DNA of 58,962 nucleotides. Source: Lautropia sp. Lineage in GTDB: Bacteria > Pseudomonadota > Gammaproteobacteria > Burkholderiales > Burkholderiaceae_E. Below are positions 1-10,924 of the stretch, piece after piece. How positions within the stretch are numbered: the stretch's first letter is position 1; each line of letters starts with the position of its first letter. The DNA lies in the NCBI GenBank assembly GCA_030530775.1, contig JAUMUG010000011.1, positions 1 through 58,962 on the forward strand, read 5' to 3'. The notes beneath the pieces were generated by a model. That model was not told the DNA's origin and did not search any database. It saw only the letters and a list, made by a program, of their open reading frames with translations. The position numbers and the translations under genes are program-made.

Positions 1-50
1 CTCGACAACCATGCCCGATCACGTGTTGCACTTGACTCTTGAGACCGCCC
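1..50 (+). mobile_element. 3' end of an insertion sequence (partial, left contig edge)
   Basis: These 50 bases are identical to the reverse complement of 58909-58958. The identity stops abruptly at base 51, as expected for the outer boundary of a mobile element present in two copies. Frame 1 reads as the last 13 codons of a protein (ending ARSRVALDS, stop TGA at 40-42), which would be a transposase C-terminus running into the terminal repeat. The terminal sequence vaguely resembles IS30-family ends as I remember them, but I cannot confirm the family. Confidence 0.6.
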
Positions 51-288
51 TCTCCGTCAAATCATCCGGATATAATTGGAAAGGTGCCTCCCAAAATCCT
101 CCACCGCTGCCTGGTAACCGAACCGCCTCGAGGCACGATACTGGGTGATTCGATGGCTGCCTGTGTTCAGCAATTGGCTTCCAGGACGAATGAGCCCCGC
201 CGATAGCCAGTTTTACCGAGCGTTTGTTCCGGCAGGGATGGAGACTGGAATCAGTATCCGGTTCGTTACCGCACAGGTCGCGAAAGCA
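51..288. other. Non-coding flank between IS end and dacB
   Basis: No convincing gene. A TATAAT hexamer lies at 71-76 on the plus strand, and the IS end carries TTGACT at 32-37, but the spacing between them is far too long for a joint promoter. dacB ends at 289 and converges on this flank. Confidence 0.4.
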
Positions 289-2079
289 TCACCCGTTCTG
301 ATAGACCCACCGCAGTAGTTCGTCCTGGCCAGCCAGGGCGCGGCGTGCGTCGAAGCGGCCGTTGATCATCAACGAAACGGCGTAGCGCTGGCCGGAGGCG
401 GCCGTCACATAGCCGGCGATGGCCCGCACGTCGGAGAGGGTCCCGGTTTTCATCTGGGCCTGGCCGGCCACGGGATCATGGCGCAGGCGGGTGCGCATGG
501 TGCCGTCGATACCAACCACCGGCAGCGAGGCTTCGAACCAGCCGTCTCTGTCGTTGCGGGCGGCATGCTTGAGCACCGCCACCATGTCGTTGGCCGAGAT
601 GCGTTCCAGACGCGACAGGCCGGAACCGTTCTCGATCACCAGGGAAGACATCGGCAGGCCCTGGCTCCGATACCACTGATGCAGCCAACGCCCGGCCGCC
701 ACCGATGTCACGGCGCCCTGCCCCCGGGCGGCCGCCATTTCCAGCAACAACATCCGGGTCATCACGTTGTTGCTGTACTTGTTGATGTCGCGCACCACAT
801 CGCCCAGCACCGAGGCCGACATCCAGGTCAGGAAAGGCCGGGCACGTTTGGCCGCTCCCGGCCGCAGCACGGTGCGGCCCTGAAACTTGCCGCCCGCCTC
901 CTGCCAGGCAGCCTTGAAAATGCCGTGTACGAAGCGCTGGTGATCGAGCACTGCGGCGTGGAACTGTTGCGGGCCGCAGGCACGCACCTGTGTACCACGC
1001 ACGGTGATCACCGGCTTGCCGTTCTTGGCGATACTTTCGTGAACCCCCACCCGGCCACCGACGGCGCGGCAGCGCCCTTTCAGCACCTTCACTTCATAGC
1101 GCAGCTGAACGTCGGCCAGCGGCGGGTCGATGGTCAGCTCGCGGCGCTTGGGGTCGGCGTACAGGCGGGTCGCCTTGAAGTTCATCAGCGCCGCATAGGG
1201 ATGCACGTTGTAGGCTTGGCTGGCATCGCCATCGAAGGCGCTGCCACCGGCGGCCGGCGCCGAGAAGCGGCTGTCATCGATGACCAGATTGCCCCGGATG
1301 GTATGCAGACCCCCGGCCCGCAGCTCGCCGATCAGCGCCCGCAGGTCTTCGATCAACAGACGTGGGTCGCCACCACCCTGCATGATCAGATCGCCATGCA
1401 GCGTCCCATCGCGCAACACGCCAGTGGTATAGAAGCGGGTTGCCCACTGGTAGTTCGGCCCGAGCAGTGACAAGGCCGCATGGGTCGTCACCAGTTTCAT
1501 GGTCGAAGCCGGATTGAAAGGCTGCGCACCCAGATGGTCGACACGCAGCCGGCCCTCGTCACTCAATGGCTGAATGACGAGACCGAAGGCGCGCGCGTCG
1601 ATGCCGGCCATGGTCAGGTTGCGAATGGCCAGCGTGGTCATCGCGTCTTCCGACAGCACCACCGGCTCGGCGGCATCGGTCATCGGCCACTCGAACATGG
1701 CGGCCGTCTGCAGTACCCCGCCGTCCCGACGGGACACGGCGGCAGTGGATACCGATCCGGAGGGAAGCATGGATGAGGCTTCGCCCGCCACGGCACCGTC
1801 CGAAGCGGACGGCGCCAGGGCAAGCCGCAGATGGGGGCCATCGGTGTGCTTCGACGGCCCGGCCGTCGACGAAAGCCCCGTGCCGGTCCGGGACACGGAA
1901 GCGGCTGCAGTCTGCACCCATGGCGCGGAACCGGCTACCAGCGGCTGGAATATGCTTCCGTTGCGCAGCGGCTGCGGTTGGTGTATATCCGCCGCCAATG
2001 CTCCACCCATCGACAACAGGCTGATCGCCCCCCACAGGAGCACGCCCCGACCATAGTCTTTCTGCACACCCGACTCCAT
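289..2079 (-). CDS. dacB: D-alanyl-D-alanine carboxypeptidase/endopeptidase (PBP4, peptidase S13)
   Basis: Periplasmic class-C penicillin-binding protein that trims and cleaves peptide cross-links in peptidoglycan. All three active-site motifs are visible in the 596-residue product: STMK at 192-195 (nucleophile S192), SNN at 436-438 and KTG at 544-546. The N-terminus has an arginine followed by a hydrophobic stretch ending GGALA-AD near residue 30, a normal Sec signal peptide. I start at the ATG at 2079, just before this signal. The reading frame is open further upstream to 2229, but that part (Cys/Arg-rich) lies outside any plausible signal peptide. The nucleophile is unusually far from the N-terminus, because about 130 residues of Ser/Ala/Gly-rich sequence precede the catalytic domain; in E. 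coli PBP4 it is near residue 60. The gene stands alone on the minus strand, divergent from groESL. Confidence 0.93.
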   Translation of the reverse strand: MESGVQKDYGRGVLLWGAISLLSMGGALAADIHQPQPLRNGSIFQPLVAGSAPWVQTAAASVSRTGTGLSSTAGPSKHTDGPHLRLALAPSASDGAVAGEASSMLPSGSVSTAAVSRRDGGVLQTAAMFEWPMTDAAEPVVLSEDAMTTLAIRNLTMAGIDARAFGLVIQPLSDEGRLRVDHLGAQPFNPASTMKLVTTHAALSLLGPNYQWATRFYTTGVLRDGTLHGDLIMQGGGDPRLLIEDLRALIGELRAGGLHTIRGNLVIDDSRFSAPAAGGSAFDGDASQAYNVHPYAALMNFKATRLYADPKRRELTIDPPLADVQLRYEVKVLKGRCRAVGGRVGVHESIAKNGKPVITVRGTQVRACGPQQFHAAVLDHQRFVHGIFKAAWQEAGGKFQGRTVLRPGAAKRARPFLTWMSASVLGDVVRDINKYSNNVMTRMLLLEMAAARGQGAVTSVAAGRWLHQWYRSQGLPMSSLVIENGSGLSRLERISANDMVAVLKHAARNDRDGWFEASLPVVGIDGTMRTRLRHDPVAGQAQMKTGTLSDVRAIAGYVTAASGQRYAVSLMINGRFDARRALAGQDELLRWVYQNG

Positions 2080-2642
2080 CAAGCCTTGCCCCGATCGTCT
2101 TCTTTCATCTGTCGTCGCGGCCGATCTGCAGCAGCGATCCATCCATGATCCAGGCCCCGGACGCCCGGGCCGCAGAAAGGAGCCTGCGGACGCAGACACG
2201 CAGCAGGCAGAACGCTCCCCTGCAGGCACGGTTCGTGCCTGCGGGTCGTCCCCGATCCTTCCACGGACCAGCCCTCTAGCCCAGATCGTGCTTCAAGAAA
2301 AGACAATGGTGAGGCTGCGGCCCAACATTGCAGACTCACAGGCGACGGACGACCGCCAGAGGCCGACCGGTGATCATCGGCACGCCACCCACAGTGATGG
2401 ATCCGCGACAGTGGGCGCAGCGGCCGATCCGCACTGGACAGGTCCGATACGTAACGGCGGGGACAGAGCCGGGGCCCGATTCAAGCCCAAGGGAAAGGCC
2501 GCGACCGACAAGGGCGACAAGGATGCACGCGCCCCATGAAAGGCATCGGACTCGTCGGTAGACAGTTGCCATGATCCGGAAAGAGATCCCGCCCCACACG
2601 TCATCCAATGACCAATCCCCCGCAGCCCGCCCCCGCTGCGGC
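2080..2642. other. Long intergenic region between dacB and the groESL promoter
   Basis: About 560 bases with no supportable gene. The short open frames here lack ribosome-binding sites and have the Arg/Pro-rich composition expected of random GC-rich sequence. The dacB promoter must lie here, but I cannot place it. Confidence 0.5.
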
Positions 2643-2672
2643 TTGCGCCGGCCGCGGCGCCTGTCCTATCAT
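2643..2672 (+). promoter_or_regulatory. Probable sigma70-type promoter of groESL
   Basis: TTGCGC (2643-2648) and TATCAT (2667-2672) are separated by 18 bases. The predicted start point falls inside the CIRCE palindrome immediately downstream, the usual arrangement for HrcA-repressed chaperone operons. Motif matching only. Confidence 0.5.
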
Positions 2673-2699
2673 TGGCACTCTCCGATGGAGAGTGCCAAT
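2671..2699 (+). promoter_or_regulatory. CIRCE operator (HrcA-binding inverted repeat)
   Basis: A perfect inverted repeat TTGGCACTC-N9-GAGTGCCAA (arms 2672-2680 and 2690-2698, extended by one A/T pair each side). It differs from the consensus TTAGCACTC-N9-GAGTGCTAA only by one symmetric substitution per arm. It lies about 300 bases upstream of groES, so groESL should be repressed by HrcA and released on heat or protein-folding stress. hrcA itself is not in this window. Confidence 0.93.
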
Positions 2700-3002
2700 C
2701 GTGACGGCCTGGCCGGATCGCATGGCACCCGGCCGTTGGCCGGGAAGCGCGGGCGGCAGGCTCCACCGGGACGATCTGCTCGTCCTGGCAGACTGCTCTG
2801 GTCGCGGACATCGATCAGATGCACGACGGCTTCCCGGCGGTTACCGTGACCTATTGGCCCCGACCGATCGATCGAAATTTTTTGTGATCCAGGGCTTGTA
2901 TTTCCGGATGCCGCCCTCAGCTTCGATGACATCCGATTCCAGAACTCGTGTCGAGTGCTGGAAACCGTTTTTGTTTCAACCCCCAATTCAGGAGTGAACT
3001 GA

Positions 3003-3290
3003 ATGAAACTGCGCCCCTTGCATGACCGGGTCATCATCAAGCGCCTCGACAACGAGCGTAAAACCGCCTCCGGCATCGTGCTGCCCGAAAATGCGGCCGA
3101 AAAGCCTGACCAGGGCGAAGTGCTGGCCATTGGCGACGGCAAGATCGGTGACGACGGCAAAGTCCGCCCGCTGGCCGTCAAGGTCGGCGACAAGGTTCTC
3201 TTCGGCAAATACTCCGGCCAGACCGTCAAGGTCGACGGCGAAGAGCTGCTGGTGATGCGCGAAGAAGACATCATGGCGATCGTTCAGTAA
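3003..3290 (+). CDS. groES: Co-chaperonin GroES (Hsp10)
   Basis: The 95-residue product has the full GroES sequence signature: [10 protein letters not shown] at the start, the mobile loop region with [10 protein letters not shown] near residue 22, and the terminal [15 protein letters not shown]. It forms the heptameric lid on the GroEL folding chamber in the cytoplasm. A strong ribosome-binding site AGGAG sits 8 bases before the ATG. It is the first gene of the CIRCE-controlled groESL pair. The leader from the palindrome to the start codon is about 300 bases, which is long. Length is normal for the family. Confidence 0.98.
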   Translation: MKLRPLHDRVIIKRLDNERKTASGIVLPENAAEKPDQGEVLAIGDGKIGDDGKVRPLAVKVGDKVLFGKYSGQTVKVDGEELLVMREEDIMAIVQ

Positions 3291-5186
<1,896 letters not shown>

Positions 5187-5266
5187 TCCCTCCCCCGGTC
5201 GTCTTGCCGGGGACGGGCCTTCCAGCGCAGCACCGGGAAGGCTCTCCCCCAATACAAAGACCGAAA

Positions 5267-5306
5267 GGCCGTGTCCTGGGTAGCAGCCCGTGACACGGCC
5301 TTTTTT
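5267..5306 (+). terminator. Rho-independent terminator of groESL
   Basis: A 9-bp perfect stem GGCCGTGTC (5267-5275) / GACACGGCC (5292-5300) is followed directly by TTTTTT (5301-5306). It lies about 80 bases after the groEL stop codon. Confidence 0.9.
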
Positions 5307-5426
5307 CATGAGCGCCCGTGCCGGGCGCACTGAAAAAAGGCTGCCCCGCTCGATGCGGAACAGCCCTTCCTCCAAGCATGGCCAACCGGATGCGGCCGGC
5401 CCATCATCCCGGTTGCAGCGCGGGGA

Positions 5427-6254
5427 TCAGTCCGCCACTTTCAGGCGGCCGCCACGGCCCAGCCCACCCTTGACGGTCTGTGCCTTGTAGTTACGCAACG
5501 ACACCACCATGTTGTTGTAAGCATCGACAAAAGCAGCCACCGTGGCCTTGCCTTCCGGCGTCCTCGAGAAGCCACCCAGCGCACCCGCCGCGCTACCACC
5601 CAGCGCGCCCAGCGCCGCACCGTAGTTGGAGGACTTGGCGTTGCCCTCGGAAATAGCGATCTGCGTGCCCGAGCGGATGTCATAGAGCGTCAGGGTCACC
5701 ACCGATACCTTGGTTTCCAGCGAACCGGCCAGTCCGGCCAGCGCCCCTGGCAAGAAGCCGGCCAGACCACCGGCCACCTTGCCGGTCGCGCTGTTGTCGA
5801 TCACGACATCCGGCTCGAGCATATAGTCGGCAGCCACACGCTGACCTTTTTGCTGTTTGGAACCGGCGCGGAACTCACCCGAATTACGCTGTCTGTCGGT
5901 GATGGCGGAAATCCTGCTTTCGGTGCGACTGTTGCCAATCGAAGTGATCACAAAACAATTGGACTGCTGCACCGCCAGACGAAGCAACGAATTGACTTGC
6001 GTCGAACGGGTGTCGCTCAATGTATAGAAGCCGGTCTGCAGGCGGCCATCGTCGACGGCCAACGTGCCCAGCGCTTCTTCACAACGCTCCAGGCCATCAT
6101 TGGCGTCGACACTGGTGCTACCGGCCGCCCCTCCCTTGGAAGCAGTCGAACTGGTGCCCGTGGAAATCGAGCCTCCACCCAGAGAGGCGCAACCCGCCAG
6201 CACGGCAACCGATGACAGCACCAGCAGCTGCCGCACGAATGTCTTGGACAACAT
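5427..6254 (-). CDS. CsgG/HfaB-like lipoprotein
   Basis: The 275-residue product starts with a lipoprotein signal ending VLAGC (lipidated C22). A Gly/Ser/Thr-rich spacer follows. The body resembles the CsgG/HfaB family, with a GFYTLSDTRSTQVNS-like segment, a YMLEPDVVIDNSATGK strand pair and SVVTLTLYDIRSGTQI near residue 180, as in curli and holdfast secretion-pore components. Two Gly/Ala-rich stretches (near 160-175 and 210-230) could insert in a membrane. GAGGAG 8 bases upstream of the ATG at 6254 decides the start. It follows the Sel1-repeat lipoprotein by 67 bases on the same strand, so the two are likely co-transcribed. No curli subunit or holdfast gene is nearby, so its role is unassigned. 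Confidence 0.72.
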   Translation of the reverse strand: MLSKTFVRQLLVLSSVAVLAGCASLGGGSISTGTSSTASKGGAAGSTSVDANDGLERCEEALGTLAVDDGRLQTGFYTLSDTRSTQVNSLLRLAVQQSNCFVITSIGNSRTESRISAITDRQRNSGEFRAGSKQQKGQRVAADYMLEPDVVIDNSATGKVAGGLAGFLPGALAGLAGSLETKVSVVTLTLYDIRSGTQIAISEGNAKSSNYGAALGALGGSAAGALGGFSRTPEGKATVAAFVDAYNNMVVSLRNYKAQTVKGGLGRGGRLKVAD

Positions 6255-6321
6255 CGAAAACACTCCTCGTTTCACGAATGGAGGACCCAACGGACTTCGA
6301 TCCGGAATCCATCAACCCACA

Positions 6322-6936
6322 TCAATAGAAATACCAGCCGGCACCGGCCCAATGAAGATGGTAGCGGTATCCATGCCACCAATAATCGAGCCACGCCGCA
6401 CGGTATGTGTCGACCCACCGGCGGTAGGCCGCATCGTCCTGCTTGGCTTTCTGCGCCTCGGCCAGCAGCTTCTGCGCTTCTTTGTTGCCCTGGCGGGCAG
6501 CGGCCGACAACCATGATTCAGCGGCGGCCGGATCGGCGCCCATTTCCTCGAAACCCGACAAGTAGAGCCGCCCCAGCGCCAGCTGAGCTTCGGCCTGACC
6601 TTGCTCGGCCGCTTTCTGCATCCAGCTCACGGCGCGATAGCTGTCGCGCTGCACGCCGTCACCCCGGAAGAAGCGTAAGCCCAGGTCGAAGGCAGCACGG
6701 GGTTCCTTCGCGGCCTTCTCTTCCAGCGCGGCCATCCTGGCCGCCTCTTGAGCCTGCTGCGGCGTATCGGGCGCCAACGCCTCCGTCGTGACCCGACTGC
6801 GTGGCTGATCGGCACAGTCGGTACCCTGCGTACAGACGCGTACCGTCGACGGGGTACGTATGTCGTCTTCATTGGGAAGGCTGGTGCAAGCGCCAACCAG
6901 CACGGACAGCATGACCAGCGAAATCGAATGTCTCAT
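6322..6936 (-). CDS. Sel1-repeat (TPR-like) lipoprotein
   Basis: The 204-residue product has a short signal peptide with lipobox VGAC (C17). Two Sel1-type alpha-helical repeats follow around residues 80-150 (AAFDLGLRFFRGDGVQ..A..WMQKAAEQG, then AQLALGRLYLSG..A..WLSAAARQG). The C-terminus is very rich in Trp and Tyr. Sel1 repeats usually mediate protein-protein contacts. AGGA lies 8 bases before the ATG. It is the upstream gene of a probable two-lipoprotein operon with the CsgG-like protein, so both products may act together at the outer membrane. No specific function can be assigned. Confidence 0.8.
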   Translation of the reverse strand: MRHSISLVMLSVLVGACTSLPNEDDIRTPSTVRVCTQGTDCADQPRSRVTTEALAPDTPQQAQEAARMAALEEKAAKEPRAAFDLGLRFFRGDGVQRDSYRAVSWMQKAAEQGQAEAQLALGRLYLSGFEEMGADPAAAESWLSAAARQGNKEAQKLLAEAQKAKQDDAAYRRWVDTYRAAWLDYWWHGYRYHLHWAGAGWYFY

Positions 6937-7437
6937 TCAGTTTTCCTGCACGAAAGAGCTGACATGAACCAAGCCATGATAGGACCATCGAGCCGAAATT
7001 TCGCAGTTCTTCGGCCCGGCGGATGATGGCCGACAGAATAATACGGCGAGGAACGGACGTTTCCGTATCAAATGTGACACGCAGGGCAAGAGATGTCGTA
7101 ACGGATTTCACATCACAGGAAACGGGGTCCGACGCGAAGCGGGATTCAGCCGCTCCGGTCCCCGAACGACCCCGGCCATGCAGCGGCCGCCAGCGGAAAA
7201 CAGCGGATGCAGGCGCAGCGACTGAACCCCGCAGCACGGCATCGATCGTCCGATGACATCCAAGGCCCATCGGGCAACGACGCCGGTCGAGCAGCATGAG
7301 TCAAACCGCATGTCTCATGAGTCCACGGGTTTCGATCCACCAAAAAACAGCCCATAACAGCCATTGATCATTCCGCTGTGAAAAAAGCCACACTTCATCG
7401 CTAGGCTTGCCCCACCTTTTTCGGACGGAACAGTCAG
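6937..7437. other. Divergent intergenic region (about 500 bases)
   Basis: It separates the minus-strand lipoprotein pair from the plus-strand DUF1800/DUF1501 pair and must hold both promoters. I see no confident promoter hexamers, RNA gene or supportable ORF. Confidence 0.4.
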
Positions 7438-9336
7438 ATGCACGCAGCGGACACCACCCTTTCAGCGTCATCACGCCCCCGCAAGCTGGTACTGGCAGCC
7501 ACCCTGGGGCTGTTGCTGTCGGCCTGCAGCGGCAGTAATGATGTCGACAATCTGGTCAAGACCTGGCAACAGATTCAGAACTCGAATCAGACCAATGACG
7601 GCACTGGCCTGCACAGCAGCATGCCCGCCGCCATCGGTTCACCGGCACCACAGGCGCTGAGCACCTGGAAACTGGCCAACGAGAAAGAAGTCGGCCGTTT
7701 CCTGTCGCAGGCCGGCTATGGCGCCACGCCCAAGGATCTGCGGACCCTCGTCAACCAGACCGCCAACGCCTGGATCGAAAACGAGTTCGCCAAACCATCG
7801 ATGTCGCTGCTCGAGACCATCGACACCTGGATGCGACAGACTGGAGCCAAAGCCCCCACCATCGACGATCTGCAGAATGCCTGGTGGTTCTCGACCATGC
7901 AGGATGATCAGTTGCGCCAGCGGGTTACCTATTCGCTGTCGCAGATCTTCGTGATCTCGTCGGCCGGCGCCCCCGGCTTTTATCCACGCGGTATGGCGCA
8001 CTACTACGATACGCTGTCCAAACACGCCTTCGGCAACTATCGCCAGCTGCTCGAGGATGTGGTACGCCATCCGATGATGGGTCTGTATCTGACGCATCTG
8101 CGCAATCAGAAAGAAGAATTCACGCCCGAAGGGGTGCCCCACCGCGTGCCGGACGAAAACCTGGCACGCGAGGTGATGCAGCTGTTCAGCATCGGGCTGG
8201 AACAGCTGAATCTCGATGGCACGCCCAAGCTAGACGCCCATGGCAATCCGCTGCCGACCTATGACAACAACGACGTCCAGGGGCTGGCCCGCGTCTTCAC
8301 CGGCTGGAGCTGGCATGGCCCGGTGCGTTCGACCTATTGCTTCGGCGGCTGGCACGCCAGCTGCAACGACACCACCAATCCGGGACGCGACACTCGGCTG
8401 ATGGTGTCCTACCCCCAGTTCCATTCGATCGCGGAAAAACGCTTTCTCGGCGTCACCATTCCGGCAGGTATGGCCCAGCCGGAAGAAAACATGAAAATCG
8501 CACTCGACACGCTGTTCAACCATCCGAACGTCGGCCCCTTCATCGGCAAGCAGCTGATTCAACGGCTGGTAACCAGCAACCCGTCGCCAGCCTACGTGCA
8601 GCGCGTGGCCACGGCCTTCAACAACAATGGCGCCGGCGTGCGTGGCGACATGAAAGCCGTCATCCGCGCCATTCTGCTCGACCCCGAGGCCCGCGACAGC
8701 CAGTACACCAACCGCCCCGAAGCCGGTCGCATCCGAGAACCGCTGCTGCGGCTCGGCCACTGGATGCGCGCCTTCAACGCGTCCTCCTTCACCGGACGCT
8801 GGGGGGTCAACCGCACCGATTCACCGCGCAATCTGAACATGAGTGTCATGCGCGCACCATCGGTCTTCAATTTCTACCGTCCCGGCTACAGCCCGACCAA
8901 TACGCCGATTTCCAATGCCGGCTTCGTAGCCCCCGAGATGCAGATCACCCAGGAAAGCAGCGCCGCCGGCTATGCCTATTATCTGGGAGTGGTCACCGGT
9001 GCCTTCTGGAGCTCTTCTTATGGAATCGGTCAGATGCGGGATTATCCGGACCCGAACAACTCGGGCAAGACCATCCGCCGTCGGGACATCAATCCGGACT
9101 ACAGCACGGAGATGAAGCTGGCCTCCACCCCCGACAAACTGGTCGACCACCTCGATACCTTGCTGATGAATGGCCAGATGCAGGCCGACACCAAGAAAAA
9201 CATCATCGATGCGGTCAACAGCATCACCTACCCCACCAATGGGGATGCCACCCGTACTGCGCAGACGAATCTGCGCCGTGTCGCCGTCGCCATCTACCTC
9301 TCGATGATGTCAACCGATTACCTGGTGCTGAAATGA
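7438..9336 (+). CDS. DUF1800-family lipoprotein
   Basis: The 632-residue product starts with a lipoprotein signal whose lipobox is LLSAC (C30). The remainder matches the DUF1800 family: EKEVGRFLSQAGYGATPKDL, LRQRVTYSLSQIFVIS, a central segment ENLAREVMQLFSIGLEQLN, the conserved FTGWSW, and a C-terminal RRVAVAIYLSMMSTDYLV. The biochemical function of DUF1800 is unknown; such genes are regularly paired with DUF1501 genes. Here the stop codon overlaps the start of the DUF1501 gene (ATGA), so the two are translationally coupled. The lipid anchor suggests outer- or inner-membrane attachment in the periplasm. Confidence 0.88.
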   Translation: MHAADTTLSASSRPRKLVLAATLGLLLSACSGSNDVDNLVKTWQQIQNSNQTNDGTGLHSSMPAAIGSPAPQALSTWKLANEKEVGRFLSQAGYGATPKDLRTLVNQTANAWIENEFAKPSMSLLETIDTWMRQTGAKAPTIDDLQNAWWFSTMQDDQLRQRVTYSLSQIFVISSAGAPGFYPRGMAHYYDTLSKHAFGNYRQLLEDVVRHPMMGLYLTHLRNQKEEFTPEGVPHRVPDENLAREVMQLFSIGLEQLNLDGTPKLDAHGNPLPTYDNNDVQGLARVFTGWSWHGPVRSTYCFGGWHASCNDTTNPGRDTRLMVSYPQFHSIAEKRFLGVTIPAGMAQPEENMKIALDTLFNHPNVGPFIGKQLIQRLVTSNPSPAYVQRVATAFNNNGAGVRGDMKAVIRAILLDPEARDSQYTNRPEAGRIREPLLRLGHWMRAFNASSFTGRWGVNRTDSPRNLNMSVMRAPSVFNFYRPGYSPTNTPISNAGFVAPEMQITQESSAAGYAYYLGVVTGAFWSSSYGIGQMRDYPDPNNSGKTIRRRDINPDYSTEMKLASTPDKLVDHLDTLLMNGQMQADTKKNIIDAVNSITYPTNGDATRTAQTNLRRVAVAIYLSMMSTDYLVLK

Positions 9337-10763
9337 ACCATAGCCACTCCCATTCCCGTCGCCATCTGCTCAAGTCCGGTCTGGGGCTGGCAGTCTCCGG
9401 TCCGGCCGCCTTTGCGCTGAATCTGGCCAACATGAACGCCGCCGTCGCACAGACGGCCGGTGACTACAAGGCACTGGTCTGTCTGTTCATGCACGGCGGC
9501 AACGACCACGCCAACACCGTCGTCGCCACCAATGGTGACTCGTGGAAGAACTATCAGGCCATGCGCGGTGGCACCATTGCACTGGCAGCCCCCGGCAGCG
9601 GCGGCAACGCGCTGCTGCCGATCACCCCGGGCAATCTGGCAAGCTTTGGAAACAGTGGTCTGACACTGGGTCTGCACCCGAGACTGAGCAAGACCCAGGC
9701 CCTGTTCCAGGCGCGCAAGCTGGCCATCATCTCCAACGTCGGTCCGCTGGTGGAGCCGACGACGGCCGAACAGTATCGCTACATGCAAACCCGCGTGCCA
9801 CGCCGACTGTTCTCTCACAATGATCAGCAATCCACCTGGCAGACTTTCTCGCCCGAAGGCAATGCCGCCGGTTGGGGTGGCCGCATGGTGGAACGACTGG
9901 CTTCCACCCACAACGCCTCTGCCCTGTTCGCCAGTGCCATCTCGGCGGGCGGCAGTCCCGCAGCCTGGCTGGCCGGCCGCCAGATCAGCCCCTACAGTAT
10001 TCCCACCGAAGGCGCGATCGGCGTGCAGTTTCTGGGTGACATGGGCATCGGCGCACGCGAGCAGGCCCTGCGCGCCGTGTTGAATGCCGAACGCAGCGGC
10101 AACCTGCTGGCCCAGACCTTCGCCAATCTGCATCGTCGCACGCTCGACTATCAGAGCACGCTGCAGCAAGGTCTGATCGACGAGAATCACAGCAGCCTGC
10201 TGGCGGTGCCCGATCTGGCGGAATCCGCCGGCACCAAGAACCCGCTGGCCATCCAGATGCGGCTGATGGCCCGCGTCATCGCCAGTCGCAACAGCATCGG
10301 TATACGCAGGCAGATTTTCTTTCTGAACATGCCCGGCTTCGATACTCACGACGATCAGCAATACGCCCACACCCGACTGATGGGCCAACTGGATCAGGCG
10401 CTCGATTATTTCGATCGTCAGATGACAGCGCTGGGCATGCAAAACCAAGTCACCCTGTTCACTGCTTCGGACTTTGGTCGCAACATGGTCAGCAACGGCG
10501 GCGGCACCGATCATGGCTGGGGCTCGCACCATTTCATTCTGGGCGGCGCCGTCGACGGTGGCCGTCTATATGGCCGCTTTCCCACTTTCGGCGTCGACGC
10601 CGGCGACGACGTCGGTGGCCGTCTGGTGCCACAGTACTCGGTCGAACAATACGCGGCCGTACTGGGTCGATGGTTCGGGCTGACCCAGAGCGAACTGTAT
10701 GACGCGCTGCCCAATCTGATGAACTTCCCGAGAGACAGTGGCCTGGGTTTCATGAAGGCCTGA
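9333..10763 (+). CDS. DUF1501-family exported protein (Tat signal)
   Basis: The 476-residue product begins with a twin-arginine-type signal (SRRHLLKSGLGLAVSG, ending near AVAQTA), so it is probably folded in the cytoplasm and exported by Tat. The body carries DUF1501 features: LVCLFMHGGNDHANTVV near residue 45, GFDTHDDQ near 335, TASDFGRNM, and a His-rich NGGGTDHGWGSHHFILGG near 390. These are the sulfatase/alkaline-phosphatase-fold motifs expected to bind metal. I start at the ATG of the ATGA overlap with the DUF1800 gene, because the signal peptide follows directly. The frame is open another 332 codons upstream, but only as an overlap of DUF1800. Confidence 0.9.
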   Translation: MNHSHSHSRRHLLKSGLGLAVSGPAAFALNLANMNAAVAQTAGDYKALVCLFMHGGNDHANTVVATNGDSWKNYQAMRGGTIALAAPGSGGNALLPITPGNLASFGNSGLTLGLHPRLSKTQALFQARKLAIISNVGPLVEPTTAEQYRYMQTRVPRRLFSHNDQQSTWQTFSPEGNAAGWGGRMVERLASTHNASALFASAISAGGSPAAWLAGRQISPYSIPTEGAIGVQFLGDMGIGAREQALRAVLNAERSGNLLAQTFANLHRRTLDYQSTLQQGLIDENHSSLLAVPDLAESAGTKNPLAIQMRLMARVIASRNSIGIRRQIFFLNMPGFDTHDDQQYAHTRLMGQLDQALDYFDRQMTALGMQNQVTLFTASDFGRNMVSNGGGTDHGWGSHHFILGGAVDGGRLYGRFPTFGVDAGDDVGGRLVPQYSVEQYAAVLGRWFGLTQSELYDALPNLMNFPRDSGLGFMKA

Positions 10764-10841
10764 TTGCCGGACATGAAAATGAAACACTGACTCCAGCCGG
10801 TCTGCAAGCGAACGGGAAGTGGGACCGCACACGGACGACGA

Positions 10842-10869
10842 CGGTCATGGCACCATTTGTCCATGACCG
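10842..10869. other. Hairpin between convergent genes
   Basis: CGGTCATGG (10842-10850) and CCATGACCG (10861-10869) form a perfect 9-bp stem with a 10-base loop. It lies between the convergent DUF1501 and PACE genes. There is no T-tract on either side, so it is not a classical terminator; it may stabilise 3' ends. Confidence 0.45.
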
Positions 10870-10924
10870 CCCCCCATGGCTGCAGGACGAACCATCACAG
10901 ACGGATTCGATGAGCCATGTCGGC

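Noticed and set aside
8337..9332. N-terminal extension of the DUF1501 open frame
   Set aside because: Lies inside DUF1800; the Tat signal after ATG 9333 shows the real start.
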